From assembly GCA_016703665.1 (NCBI GenBank), contig JADJBS010000006.1:62001-126000 (forward strand): a stretch of 64,000 bases of DNA, written 5' to 3'. This stretch comes from Candidatus Defluviibacillus avedoerensis (GTDB lineage: Bacteria; Pseudomonadota; Gammaproteobacteria; Burkholderiales; Burkholderiaceae_C). Both the position numbers and the translations under genes were made by a program. Positions within the stretch are counted from its first letter, which is position 1. Each line of letters begins with the position of its first letter. The notes under the pieces were generated by a model. The model worked only from the letters and a program-made list of their open reading frames with translations, was not told the origin of the DNA and made no database searches. Positions 1 through 8,419 of this stretch are shown here, in pieces.

Positions 1-86
1 ATGTCAGGCTGCCGGTTGATGATTTCCGTCAGCAAGCTGCGCACCAAGGCGGAGTCATCCACCACTATCACTCGAGTCTTTGCCAT
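1..86 (-). CDS. cheB: Chemotaxis response regulator methylesterase CheB, N-terminal fragment cut by the window edge
   Basis: Twenty-eight codons are visible on the minus strand, beginning MAKTRVIVVDDSALVRSLL. This is the start of a receiver domain with the paired acidic residues (VVDDS) that bind magnesium. An AAAGGGAG ribosome binding site lies just upstream of the ATG. The position directly after cheD, in a cheA-cheW-cheR-cheD order, makes CheB by far the likeliest identity: it removes methyl groups from chemoreceptors when phosphorylated by CheA. The methylesterase domain is outside the window, so another CheY-like protein cannot be formally excluded. Confidence 0.85.
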   Translation of the reverse strand, partial: MAKTRVIVVDDSALVRSLLTEIINRQPD

Positions 87-113
87 AAGCTCCCTTTGCG
101 TTTCTTGGGTCGG

Positions 114-791
114 TCAGAACAGGTCGACCGACCCACCCGAATTCTGCGTCGCCACATTGGCGGCATTGCCGCGACGTTCCTGTTCGACCAAGGCCTCGGG
201 GTGAGAATGCGCCAGGCGCTTGACCAGAGCCTTACCTGTGGTCGGAAAAAAACACACCTTGCGGGGGTAAATGTCGAGCACGTCCTTAGACACAATGGGA
301 ATGCGCTCGGTTTTGAGGTAATCCAGCACAAACTCGGTGTTGCGCTCGCCTACATTCATGGCGGTGAATGAGGCCATGACTTGCCCCCCACCAAAAACCT
401 TGGCCTGCATGGCTTCACGCCGCGAACCCGCCTTGACCATTTCATTGATCAGCAGTTCCATCGCGTAGGAGCCGTAGCGACCGCTCGTGTCAATGCCGTC
501 GCTGTCCGGCAGCATGAAGTGGTTCATGCCGCCAATGTTCAGGTGCGGATCCCAAATGCAGGCCGCAATGCAGGACCCGAGCACGGTCATGATGACCATG
601 TCCTCCGACGAAACAAAGTATTCCCCCGGCAACACCTTGACGGCCGGGAATCCAAAATGATGATCAACGTAAAAAAAACTGGCTTCACCCGGTCGGCGTC
701 CGCGGGACTTGAGCTTTTGGACGGCAGCCAGATGCTTGACGCTGTTGTCCCTAAGGCTTGGGTTGGTAGAAGTTGAAGACGCGATGACCAT
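114..791 (-). CDS. cheD: Chemoreceptor glutamine deamidase CheD
   Basis: The 225-residue product matches the CheD family, which deamidates specific glutamines on methyl-accepting chemotaxis proteins. The catalytic cysteine lies in VLGSCIAAC (C74) with the partner histidine in GMNHFMLP (H91) and a KVFGGG motif near the middle. It lies between cheR and cheB in the chemotaxis operon. About 40 N-terminal residues before the conserved domain are poorly conserved in kind, so the true start could be slightly downstream of the ATG used. The extreme C-terminus reads GGSVDLF, closely similar to the end of the CheZ-like protein encoded at 4883-5332, which is discussed as a finding. Confidence 0.93.
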   Translation of the reverse strand: MVIASSTSTNPSLRDNSVKHLAAVQKLKSRGRRPGEASFFYVDHHFGFPAVKVLPGEYFVSSEDMVIMTVLGSCIAACIWDPHLNIGGMNHFMLPDSDGIDTSGRYGSYAMELLINEMVKAGSRREAMQAKVFGGGQVMASFTAMNVGERNTEFVLDYLKTERIPIVSKDVLDIYPRKVCFFPTTGKALVKRLAHSHPEALVEQERRGNAANVATQNSGGSVDLF

Positions 792-846
792 AACCTACAG
801 CCCCCCGCCAGCAGAGTCAAACCGTGATGCGCCAAGGGTCATGAAG

Positions 847-1758
847 TTAACGCCGCTCATAAACAGTTTTGCCCCGCAAGGTAAAGAGATCGCGAGAATC
901 GTTGAAGTTTTCCGAGTGCCCCACAAACAGCATCCCCCCCGGTTTCATGTTTCTGTGGATTCTCTCCAGCACGCCGCGCTGGGTGGGTGCATCGAAGTAG
1001 ATCATGACATTTCGGCAAAACACGATGTCAAAAGGCTCGCGAAAGGGCCATCCATCCTCAATCAGGTTGACCTGCAGGAAATCAACTGCCGCCTGAAGCT
1101 CGGGCTTGACACGTACCATGCCCGAATTCGCGCCCTTACCCCGAAAGAAGAACCGGCGTAGTTTTTCGGGCGCGACGCCTTTCATGTTCTCGAGTTTGTA
1201 GACGCCTCGTGAAGCCGTCGCCAGCACCTTGGAGTCGATATCACTGGCAGTGAGGTGAAAAGCGCCAGTGCTGCCCAAGGCCTCCATGGCGGTCATCACA
1301 ATGGAATACGGCTCTTCGCCCGTTGAGGCAGCACTGCACCAGATGTTCCAGCGCTGCCCTTTGGATTTGCTTTGCAGATGCTCGTGCAAAATCTCAAAAT
1401 GATGCCCCTCACGAAAGAACGAGGTCAGGTTGGTGGTGAGCGCGTTGATGAACTCCTGCCACTCGTCGCCATCGTGGGACTCGAGCCAGCTAAGGTATTC
1501 CCGAAAACTCCGGTACCCGGTCTCGCGCAGACGCCTTGAAAGGCGGCTGTAGACCATGGCGTGTTTGCCGTCATTGAGCGAAATGCCCGCACGCTGATAG
1601 ATGAGCTTCTGGACACGGTCAAAATCTGCCGACGACCAGTCAAACTCCCGGTCTGCTGGCACAGCCTCGGAGGCGGCCATGCCGTGACCATCGGCCCCCG
1701 TCCGCCTCGGAACGGCTGGCCGCTTGTGCAGTGTTTCCTGGGTCTCGGCGTGCAGCAT
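847..1758 (-). CDS. cheR: Chemotaxis protein methyltransferase CheR
   Basis: The 303-residue protein has the two CheR parts: a helical N-terminal domain (about residues 40-110, with FRE and TNLTSFFRE) and an S-adenosylmethionine-dependent methyltransferase domain (about 120-300) containing the cofactor loop WCSAASTGEEPYS and the FCRNVMIYF motif. It adds methyl groups to receptor glutamates and so counteracts CheB in adaptation. Only seven bases separate it from cheW upstream, in line with one transcript. The first 30 residues are low in conservation and the exact start is less certain than the rest. Confidence 0.95.
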   Translation of the reverse strand: MLHAETQETLHKRPAVPRRTGADGHGMAASEAVPADREFDWSSADFDRVQKLIYQRAGISLNDGKHAMVYSRLSRRLRETGYRSFREYLSWLESHDGDEWQEFINALTTNLTSFFREGHHFEILHEHLQSKSKGQRWNIWCSAASTGEEPYSIVMTAMEALGSTGAFHLTASDIDSKVLATASRGVYKLENMKGVAPEKLRRFFFRGKGANSGMVRVKPELQAAVDFLQVNLIEDGWPFREPFDIVFCRNVMIYFDAPTQRGVLERIHRNMKPGGMLFVGHSENFNDSRDLFTLRGKTVYERR

Positions 1759-1765
1759 GTAGGCC

Positions 1766-2254
1766 TTAGCCGTCGTTAGAACTCAGTCCCATACCGGGAC
1801 TGGACATCAGTTGCTCAATGTCCAGCAGGATCAGCATGCGGTCCCCCACAGAGCCTAGCCCGGTGATGCAGCCCGGATCAATGATGCTTTCAATTTCTGG
1901 CCGTGGACGCAGGGACTCAGGCGGGAGCTCCATCACATCGCTGACCGAATCCACCACAATGCCGACCACGCGGGCCTTGAGGTTCAAAATGATCACCACC
2001 GTAAAGCTGTTGTACTCGGCCTTGCTGCAGCCGAAGCGGAGCCGCATGTCCACAATCGGGACAATGGTGCCACGCAAGTTGACGACCCCCTTCATGAAGT
2101 CGGGTGCGTTGGCAATCCGCGTGGGCGGCTCATAGCCACGGATTTCCTGCACCCTCAAGATATCGATCCCAAACTCTTCCTGATCCAACCGAAAGGTCAG
2201 GTATTCCCTCGCAGTGGCCAGGGAGGCTTCGCCAACATGTTCCATCATTCCCAT
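1766..2254 (-). CDS. cheW: Chemotaxis coupling protein CheW
   Basis: The 162-residue protein is a single CheW (SH3-like) domain. Typical segments are EEFGIDILRVQEIRGY near the N-terminus, the NLRGTIVPIVDMRLRF strand pair and a GIVVDSVSDV segment. CheW links receptors to CheA in the signalling array. An AGGAG ribosome binding site sits six bases before the ATG. It follows cheA by 13 bases, so the two are almost certainly co-transcribed and made in matched amounts. Confidence 0.95.
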   Translation of the reverse strand: MGMMEHVGEASLATAREYLTFRLDQEEFGIDILRVQEIRGYEPPTRIANAPDFMKGVVNLRGTIVPIVDMRLRFGCSKAEYNSFTVVIILNLKARVVGIVVDSVSDVMELPPESLRPRPEIESIIDPGCITGLGSVGDRMLILLDIEQLMSSPGMGLSSNDG

Positions 2255-2267
2255 GATCTGCTCCTGT

Positions 2268-4436
2268 TCAATGACGCGAGCGGCGCACCAGGGCCGCAGT
2301 GTCCAGAATCAATGCCACCTTACCGTCACCCAGGATGGTGGCGCCCGACACATTGGGGACCTTGCGGTAGTTGGATTCGAGGTTTTTCACAACCACTTGT
2401 TGCTGCCCAAGCAGCTCGTCCACCAGCAGGGCGACACGGCTGCCCTCCGCCTCGACCACCACCATGATGTTGCTGGACTTGTCAAAGTCAAAGCGCGGGA
2501 CTTGGAACACTTTCTCCAGGCCAATCACTGGCATGTACTCGTCGCGCACCTTGACCAGTTGGGCCCCCTGCCCAACAGTATTGACCTCGTCACCCTTCAC
2601 CTGGAAGGACTCCACCACGGAAGACAGAGGCAAGATATAAACCTCTTCACCAACGCCGACCGACATGCCGTCCATGATGGCCAGTGTGAGCGGCAAGCGG
2701 ACCGATACCCGCATACCGTAACCTTCAGCGGAATCAATCTCGACAGTCCCGTTCATGGAGCTGATGTTTCGCTTGACGACGTCCATGCCGACACCGCGAC
2801 CGGAGACGTCTGTGACTACATCAGCTGTCGAAAAGCCTGGGGCAAAAATCAGTTGCCAGACTTCCTGGTCGCTCATCTGGTCGTTTACATCCAGACCACG
2901 CTCCTTGGCCTTGCTCAAGATCTTTTCTCGCGACATGCCTTTGCCGTCGTCCCGCACCTCGATCATGATCGAGCCACCCTGGTGTGACGCAGACAGCGTG
3001 ATCGTGCCATTGGGGGGTTTGCCTTTGGCGATGCGCTCTTCGGGCATCTCAATGCCGTGGTCGCAGCTGTTGCGCACCAAGTGCGTCAACGGGTCGGTGA
3101 TCTTTTCGACCAGCCCTTTGTCGAGCTCGGTGGCCTCACCCATGGTAACCAGCTCCACCTTCTTGCCCAGCTTGCCAGCCAAATCGCGCAGCATGCGCGG
3201 AAAACGGCTGAACACCACCGACATGGGGATCATTCGGATGGACATCACCGATTCCTGGAGATCGCGTGTGTTGCGGTCCAGATCGGCCAGGCCAGACATG
3301 AGTTGCTGGTTTTGCACTGGGTCCAGTGTGGAACTGTTCTGCGCCAGCATGGCTTGCGTGATCACCAATTCCCCGACCAGATTGATCAACTGGTCTACCT
3401 TGCTGATCGCCACTCGAATGGTGCTGGCCTCGGCATTCACCTGTGCGCCCACCTTGGGGGCTGCAGCGGGCTGGGCCACATGTTCAGGCGCCTTGGGTGC
3501 AACTACCGCAGGGGCGGCTGCAGCCACAGCGGGCGGCTGAGGTTTTGCAGACGGCAGGCCGGGCGCATCGGGAAAGAAGCCAAAGCCCAGATCCTGCTCT
3601 GGAGCAGCCACCGGTGCTGCAGCCGCTTGACTTGACGAGGCTTGCGCTTCTTGTATATGGACTTGTTCCTTGGCAACATGAAACACAAACAGATCAAGCA
3701 AATCTTCGTCTGTCGATGTGGTTTCTATTGCAAATACCTTGTAATCCGCACGGTCAGACGTGAGCCCCTGGATCGTTCCCAGACCTGGAATGTCGCGAAA
3801 AAGATCCTGAACAGCATCGGCTTGTTCGGGTTTATCCATGGGGCCGATTCGCACTTCCAGTTTGCGCACGGCGCCAACGGCAGATGCTTGCGGCATGCCG
3901 GACACGCCTTGAGTTGGCGCGGGCGGTGGCGCTATCTGAACCTCAACCACAGGGTCTGTCGCAACCACAGTGGCCGTGGCCACGGGGGCCGGTGTTGGAG
4001 CAGAGACGCCTGCGTTCCCGCCTTGGGCTAAATCGCGGATACGGCTGACCAGGCTAGCGGTCGGTGGCGGCTCTCCGCCCTGGCCCTGATGAATCGCCAG
4101 CAGCCCGCGCAGGGCGTCAGCTGACTCCAGCAGGACATCGACCATGGGTGGTGTAGGTTTGAGTTCATGCCGACGCAATTTGTCCAGCAGTGATTCCATC
4201 TGGTGCGTCAACTCTGCGACGTCAGCAAATCCAAAAGTCGCAGCGCCACCTTTGATGGAATGTGCACATCGGAAGATCGCGTTCAGTTCTTCGTCGTCTG
4301 CAGCTTCAACATTCAGGTTCAGGAGCATCTGCTCCATCAAATCCAGGTTTTCACCCGCTTCTTCAAAGAAGATTTGATAAAACTGCGAGAGGTCGATGTC
4401 TCCGCCAGAACCACCACTGTGTTGTGCTTCGCTCAT
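2268..4436 (-). CDS. cheA: Chemotaxis sensor histidine kinase CheA
   Basis: The 722-residue kinase has the full CheA layout: an HPt domain with the phospho-accepting histidine in CAHSIKGGAATFG (H59), an Ala/Pro-rich linker, a small domain at about 190-265 in the place of the CheY/CheB-binding P2 domain, a second Ala/Pro linker, the dimerisation helices (about 335-420), an ATPase domain with N box LVRNSCDHG (N456), DDGKG (496-500) and GRGVG (546-550), and a C-terminal CheW-like domain. There is no C-terminal receiver. It phosphorylates CheY and CheB. An AAGGAG site precedes the ATG. Confidence 0.97.
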   Translation of the reverse strand: MSEAQHSGGSGGDIDLSQFYQIFFEEAGENLDLMEQMLLNLNVEAADDEELNAIFRCAHSIKGGAATFGFADVAELTHQMESLLDKLRRHELKPTPPMVDVLLESADALRGLLAIHQGQGGEPPPTASLVSRIRDLAQGGNAGVSAPTPAPVATATVVATDPVVEVQIAPPPAPTQGVSGMPQASAVGAVRKLEVRIGPMDKPEQADAVQDLFRDIPGLGTIQGLTSDRADYKVFAIETTSTDEDLLDLFVFHVAKEQVHIQEAQASSSQAAAAPVAAPEQDLGFGFFPDAPGLPSAKPQPPAVAAAAPAVVAPKAPEHVAQPAAAPKVGAQVNAEASTIRVAISKVDQLINLVGELVITQAMLAQNSSTLDPVQNQQLMSGLADLDRNTRDLQESVMSIRMIPMSVVFSRFPRMLRDLAGKLGKKVELVTMGEATELDKGLVEKITDPLTHLVRNSCDHGIEMPEERIAKGKPPNGTITLSASHQGGSIMIEVRDDGKGMSREKILSKAKERGLDVNDQMSDQEVWQLIFAPGFSTADVVTDVSGRGVGMDVVKRNISSMNGTVEIDSAEGYGMRVSVRLPLTLAIMDGMSVGVGEEVYILPLSSVVESFQVKGDEVNTVGQGAQLVKVRDEYMPVIGLEKVFQVPRFDFDKSSNIMVVVEAEGSRVALLVDELLGQQQVVVKNLESNYRKVPNVSGATILGDGKVALILDTAALVRRSRH

Positions 4437-4475
4437 GATTTTCTCCTTGTGGGCCCGTCCGTACAGGCCAGGTTC

Positions 4476-4838
4476 CTAGCCCAATACCTTTTGCAGGACC
4501 TGGAGCAGCCTGTTTGGATCAAAGGGCTTCACAAGCCAGCCAGTGGCCCCAGCTGCCCGGCCGGCCTGTTTCATCTGGTCACTGGATTCAGTCGTCAGGA
4601 TCAGGATGGGAATCGTCTTGAAAACAGGATGCTCACGCAATTTACGGGTCAGGCCAAGTCCGTCAAGTCGTGGCATGTTCTGGTCGGTCAGGACCAGATC
4701 GATTTTGTGGGACTGAGCTTTCTCATACCCATCCTGGCCATCTACAGCCTCGACGACCTGATAGCCCGCACCTGTCAAGGTAAACGACACCATCTTCCGC
4801 ATTGACGCAGAGTCATCAACGGCTAGGATTGAATACAT
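4476..4838 (-). CDS. cheY: CheY-type single-domain response regulator (first of two)
   Basis: A 120-residue stand-alone receiver domain. It has the acidic pair AVDDSAS, the phospho-acceptor aspartate in VLTDQNMP, and the lysine in LVKPFD. The ATG at 4838 is preferred to a TTG at 4850 because a GGAG site lies six bases before it and the family begins right at this point. It lies between cheA and the CheZ-like gene and is clearly different from the second CheY encoded at 36466-36852, so the two may have different jobs, for example motor binding versus phosphate sink. That division of labour is inference. Confidence 0.9.
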   Translation of the reverse strand: MYSILAVDDSASMRKMVSFTLTGAGYQVVEAVDGQDGYEKAQSHKIDLVLTDQNMPRLDGLGLTRKLREHPVFKTIPILILTTESSDQMKQAGRAAGATGWLVKPFDPNRLLQVLQKVLG

Positions 4839-4882
4839 ACAAGGCTCCAACTGAAAATTTGATTGATTTGTTCAAGTAAAAC

Positions 4883-5332
4883 TCAAAATAGCTCTATCGA
4901 GCCCGCATCCATCTCATCCTGCGTGACTGGGTTTGGCCTGTCTGGCAAGGGCTGCATGATGATCTGCAGTTCCTCTTCGTCGGCTTCCATGGCTTCGTAG
5001 GCTAATCGGTCTGCACATGCCTTCAAGACCTTGCTGGTATGGGTAATGAGCTGAGTCGCCATGTCCTGAAACTGCAGCTCGGTGATCGCGCTGTGCAATG
5101 CGGTTCTCAAATCTGCCAGGTCTTCATGGGCTTTGGCGTCCAGGTCGGCTTTCGCCAGGCTCACATTGGCGGTCTCAAACCGCTCAAGCAAGTTATTGGC
5201 GGCATGGTTGACCAGGCCCTCCAGGCGCTGCAGGTCATTCAGGACCACCAACAGGCTGTCCTGAAGCTCGGCAACCGTCATCACCGGTATCTGTACCGTC
5301 GGGGTGTAACTGTCAGCGTCGGTTTCTTGCAT
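4883..5332 (-). CDS. Small CheZ-like putative CheY-phosphate phosphatase
   Basis: The 149-residue product has no enzyme domain that I recognise with certainty, but the helix LQFQDMATQLI carries D90 and Q94 in the D-x3-Q spacing that forms the catalytic pair of CheZ (also present as D142/Q146 in the full CheZ at 36856-37512). The rest is predicted to be long helices (residues 20-115), as in the CheZ four-helix bundle, followed by a flexible Pro-rich linker and a short tail ending AGSIELF. It is the first gene of the chemotaxis operon, next to a cheY. Role as a phosphatase for that CheY is inference; the length is two thirds of ordinary CheZ. Confidence 0.7.
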   Translation of the reverse strand: MQETDADSYTPTVQIPVMTVAELQDSLLVVLNDLQRLEGLVNHAANNLLERFETANVSLAKADLDAKAHEDLADLRTALHSAITELQFQDMATQLITHTSKVLKACADRLAYEAMEADEEELQIIMQPLPDRPNPVTQDEMDAGSIELF

Positions 5333-5575
5333 GTTGGTCTGAAGTTCGTGCCTTGTTTTTGACTATCCAAGCACAATGCCCACTGTGAAGTCCTCTTAGC
5401 CCAATTTAGCTCAATATCTAAAATCTGTGTTGCCGTAGTGGAATTGCCCACTGCGTCAGAGTAGAGAATACCGACTTATCCGTTTTCATGGGGAGACCGC
5501 CGAAGTGACCCTGCCCTTCACATCAGTAATACGCCAGCCATGGTCAGGGCTGTGCATGCGTTTGCAGGATTGCCG

Positions 5576-6694
5576 GTGAACAAAACCGCCATACGCAGGG
5601 TTCTGCACCTGGAAGACTCCCGCTTCGACCATGAATTGGCCACATTTGCGCTTAAAAGCAGCGATTTCCAATACGAATTGTCACGCGTGGAAACACTTGA
5701 AAGCTTTGTCGAGCACGTGCAAACCCAACCACTGGATGCCATCGTTGCCGACTACCGCCTCCCGGGCTTCACGGCCATTGATGCCTGGAACGCGTTGCAC
5801 AGTCAGCCCAAGGGACTGGCAGTGAACCCGCCGCCTTTCATCATTTTGTCGGGGGCCATCGGGGAATCTGCTGCGGTCGATGCTGTGAAGCAGGGGATCA
5901 GTGACTACCTGTTGAAAGATGACATTACCAAGCTTGACCATGTCATTTCACGGGCCATTGAGGTCCATGAATCACGGCGAGCCAAGGTGATCGCGGACGC
6001 TGAACTGGCCAAATCGGAGCGGCGGCTGGCCGAACTAACAGAATACCTGCAGTCCAGCATCGAACAAGAGCGCGCTGCCATTGCGCGCGAGGTGCATGAT
6101 GACATTGGCGGCTCCTTGACTGCAGTAAAGTTCGATCTGGCCTGGATTGTGCGCAATTCGAAAGACCCCGCCAGCCTGGACCATGCACGCTCTGCGAGCG
6201 AAATGCTCCAGCACGCCATCGGCGCAAGCCAGCGCATTCTGCATAACCTGAGACCCGCCATCCTGGAGCAGGGCCTGGTCGCAGCGGTGCAATGGCTGGC
6301 CAGCGATTTTGAGCGGCGGACCAATGTCCGCACCACGGTCCACGCCGCCAATGAGGCCGTCAATCTGAGTAAGGCCATCCAGCTGGTGGCATACCGGACG
6401 ACGCAGGAAGCGCTTACCAACATTTCAAAACACGCCGAAGCAAATGCTGTCATGATCGACCTGTCTGACGCTGAAGGCGTCTTGACGCTGGAGATCACAG
6501 ACAAGGGCAAAGGCCTGGATAAAACCGAACTCGACAAACCCAAGGCCTTTGGCATCCGTGGCTTGCACGAGCGCGCCAAAACAGTGGGAGGCTGGCTGGA
6601 CGTCAGCAGCCGGCCAGGTGTCGGTACCTCCATCATCCTGTCGGTGCCTCTCAAGGCAGGGTTGTCTGACTATCACGCTGAGGTGGCTGAATGA
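5576..6694 (+). CDS. Soluble hybrid protein: N-terminal receiver plus NarX-type histidine kinase
   Basis: The product starts with a receiver domain (HLEDS acidic pair; phospho-acceptor in IVADYRLPG), followed by a coiled linker and a HisKA_3-type dimerisation domain with the phosphorylated histidine in AREVHDDIGGSL, an N box in TTQEALTNISKHA, and a HATPase domain ending in a GVGTSI segment. No membrane segment or signal peptide is visible. I chose the GTG at 5576 because AGGAT lies six bases before it; an ATG at 5540 would add 12 residues. The stop overlaps the response regulator start (ATGA), so the two form a two-component operon. Position between che and fli genes suggests flagellar control, which is inference. 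Confidence 0.88.
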   Translation: MNKTAIRRVLHLEDSRFDHELATFALKSSDFQYELSRVETLESFVEHVQTQPLDAIVADYRLPGFTAIDAWNALHSQPKGLAVNPPPFIILSGAIGESAAVDAVKQGISDYLLKDDITKLDHVISRAIEVHESRRAKVIADAELAKSERRLAELTEYLQSSIEQERAAIAREVHDDIGGSLTAVKFDLAWIVRNSKDPASLDHARSASEMLQHAIGASQRILHNLRPAILEQGLVAAVQWLASDFERRTNVRTTVHAANEAVNLSKAIQLVAYRTTQEALTNISKHAEANAVMIDLSDAEGVLTLEITDKGKGLDKTELDKPKAFGIRGLHERAKTVGGWLDVSSRPGVGTSIILSVPLKAGLSDYHAEVAE

Positions 6695-7320
6695 TCAATG
6701 TAGTTTTGTGTGACGACCATGCCGTCGTGCGTCGAGGCATTCGCGATACCCTGACTGAGGCCGTGGATGTCAAAGTGACAGGCGAAGCAGGAAGCTATTC
6801 CGAAGTGCGGGAAGTCTTGCGCAAGGTGGAATGCGACGTACTGGTACTCGACATGAACATGCCCGGCCGCGATGGCCTGGAAGTGTTGGCAAGCCTGCGT
6901 GACTCAGGCTCATCCGTTAAGGTGCTTTTTTTGTCGATGCACCCAGAGGATCAGTACGCGATTCGGTGCCTTCGGGCGGGTGCGCAGGGCTACATCAGCA
7001 AGGCGGGTGACCCCAGCGAGTTGATCACTGCAGTGCGGACCGTCGCCATGGGACGCAAATATGTGACACCTGAAGTTGCCCAGATGTTGGCAGACAGCCT
7101 GTCTGCGCCCAAATCAGAAGTGTTACACGATGCTTTGTCAGAGCGTGAACTGCAGACTGTCATTAAGATCGCCTCAGGTAAACGCTTATCAGATATCGCC
7201 GAAGAATTAATGCTCAGCCCAAAGACAGTCAGCGTCTACCGAACAAGAGCGCTGGAGAAGCTGAACCTGACCAACAACGCGGAACTGACGGTTTACGCGA
7301 TCCGCAACGGAATGGTCTGA
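6691..7320 (+). CDS. LuxR/NarL-family response regulator
   Basis: A 209-residue two-domain regulator: a receiver domain (CDDH acidic pair, phospho-acceptor D54 in VLDMNMPG) and a C-terminal LuxR-type helix-turn-helix (about 145-205, LSERELQ...LSDIAEELMLSPKTVSVYRTRALEKL). Its start overlaps the stop of the kinase gene by four bases, so it is the obvious partner. It ends nine bases before the convergent fliR stop. The target genes are not evident; flagellar or chemotaxis genes on either side are candidates. Confidence 0.93.
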   Translation: MINVVLCDDHAVVRRGIRDTLTEAVDVKVTGEAGSYSEVREVLRKVECDVLVLDMNMPGRDGLEVLASLRDSGSSVKVLFLSMHPEDQYAIRCLRAGAQGYISKAGDPSELITAVRTVAMGRKYVTPEVAQMLADSLSAPKSEVLHDALSERELQTVIKIASGKRLSDIAEELMLSPKTVSVYRTRALEKLNLTNNAELTVYAIRNGMV

Positions 7321-7329
7321 GCAAGCGCG

Positions 7330-8097
7330 TCAGCGCTTCATAAACAGATCAATCGCCTGCGTCAGCAGCCGGGTCATGGGGGTTTCCAGGAGAGGCAGCC
7401 CGGCTGTGATGCCCATCAAGCCAACGGTTAACGTGACCGGAAACCCCAGCGCAAAGATGTTCATTTGGGGGGCAACCCGTGACACGATGCCAAGCGTGAG
7501 ATTCACCATCAACAGCAGACCGATGACGGGTAACGCCATCCACAGGGCCGAACTGAACAGTTCAGCGCCCATGGTGTGAAGATGCAGGCGACTGAAAGTG
7601 TCCATCAGGCCAAAATTCACAGGGAACGCGTCATAGCTCTTGATCACCGCCATGAGGATCATGAGATGCCCGTTCATGACGACAAAGAGCAATACCGCTA
7701 TGTTGCCGTAAAAGCGTGACACGGCGCTGGCCTGGCTGTTGCTGGTCATGTCAAAGAACATGGCGAAGTTCAAACCCATCTGTAGCGCCATCAACTCACC
7801 GGCAAGCTCGACCGTGGTAAACACCAGACGCACGGCGAACCCGATCGCCAATCCAACGCCAACCTCGTGGACTGCAGTGGCAATGGTGTCTGTATCGTTC
7901 AAACCCACCACAGGTTGGCCCTCCAGACTGGCCTGAGCGCACACTGCAACCAGAAAAGCGAGACAAATTTTTGTACGGGTCGGGATGGCACGAATAGACA
8001 GCAACGGCGACGAGCCGAACATGCCAAGAACCCGCAAGAATGGCCACAGAACCGGTGCCAACCAAGCCGACAGTTGAGCCTCTGAAATGGAGATCAT
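7330..8097 (-). CDS. fliR: Flagellar export apparatus protein FliR
   Basis: A 255-residue membrane protein with about six hydrophobic segments, including FPVTLTVGLMGITAGLPLL near the end and the RIFG-like RVLGMFGSSPLL near the start. FliR assembles with FliP and FliQ into the export gate of the flagellar type III secretion system. It is the last gene of the fliLMNOPQR run and no strong ribosome binding site precedes the ATG. Confidence 0.95.
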   Translation of the reverse strand: MISISEAQLSAWLAPVLWPFLRVLGMFGSSPLLSIRAIPTRTKICLAFLVAVCAQASLEGQPVVGLNDTDTIATAVHEVGVGLAIGFAVRLVFTTVELAGELMALQMGLNFAMFFDMTSNSQASAVSRFYGNIAVLLFVVMNGHLMILMAVIKSYDAFPVNFGLMDTFSRLHLHTMGAELFSSALWMALPVIGLLLMVNLTLGIVSRVAPQMNIFALGFPVTLTVGLMGITAGLPLLETPMTRLLTQAIDLFMKR

Positions 8098-8136
8098 GGC
8101 GGTTAAGGCGCTATGCGAACGGAGTACGCATAGGGC

Positions 8137-8406
8137 TCAGTTCACCCAGGCCGGAATGTTGCTGATGGTGCGACGGATGTACTCCACCATGGTGGTCAAC
8201 ATCCAGGGGCCTGCTACTGTCAGCACGACCACGGCCGCGATCAGTTTGGGCACAAACGACAAGGTGGCCTCGTTGATTTGGGTCACCGCCTGGAACAGAC
8301 TGATAAGCAAACCAACCACCAGGACAGCGCCCAAAATGGGCGAAGACACCATCAGCAAAAGCATCAGGGCTTCTTGCCCGACCGTCAATACGCTTTGAGG
8401 ATTCAT
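8137..8406 (-). CDS. fliQ: Flagellar export apparatus protein FliQ
   Basis: An 89-residue protein of normal FliQ length with two transmembrane helices (roughly 15-40 and 50-75) and the conserved QINEATLSFVPK loop between them. It forms the export gate with FliP and FliR. The order fliP-fliQ-fliR is the standard one, and a GGAG site precedes the ATG. Confidence 0.96.
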   Translation of the reverse strand: MNPQSVLTVGQEALMLLLMVSSPILGAVLVVGLLISLFQAVTQINEATLSFVPKLIAAVVVLTVAGPWMLTTMVEYIRRTISNIPAWVN

Positions 8407-8419
8407 GAGGACAGCTCCT

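Noticed and set aside
5378..5453. Direct repeat TGCCCACTG at 5378 and 5445 upstream of the chemotaxis operon
   Set aside because: Only nine bases and two copies; could be chance and does not match a known operator.
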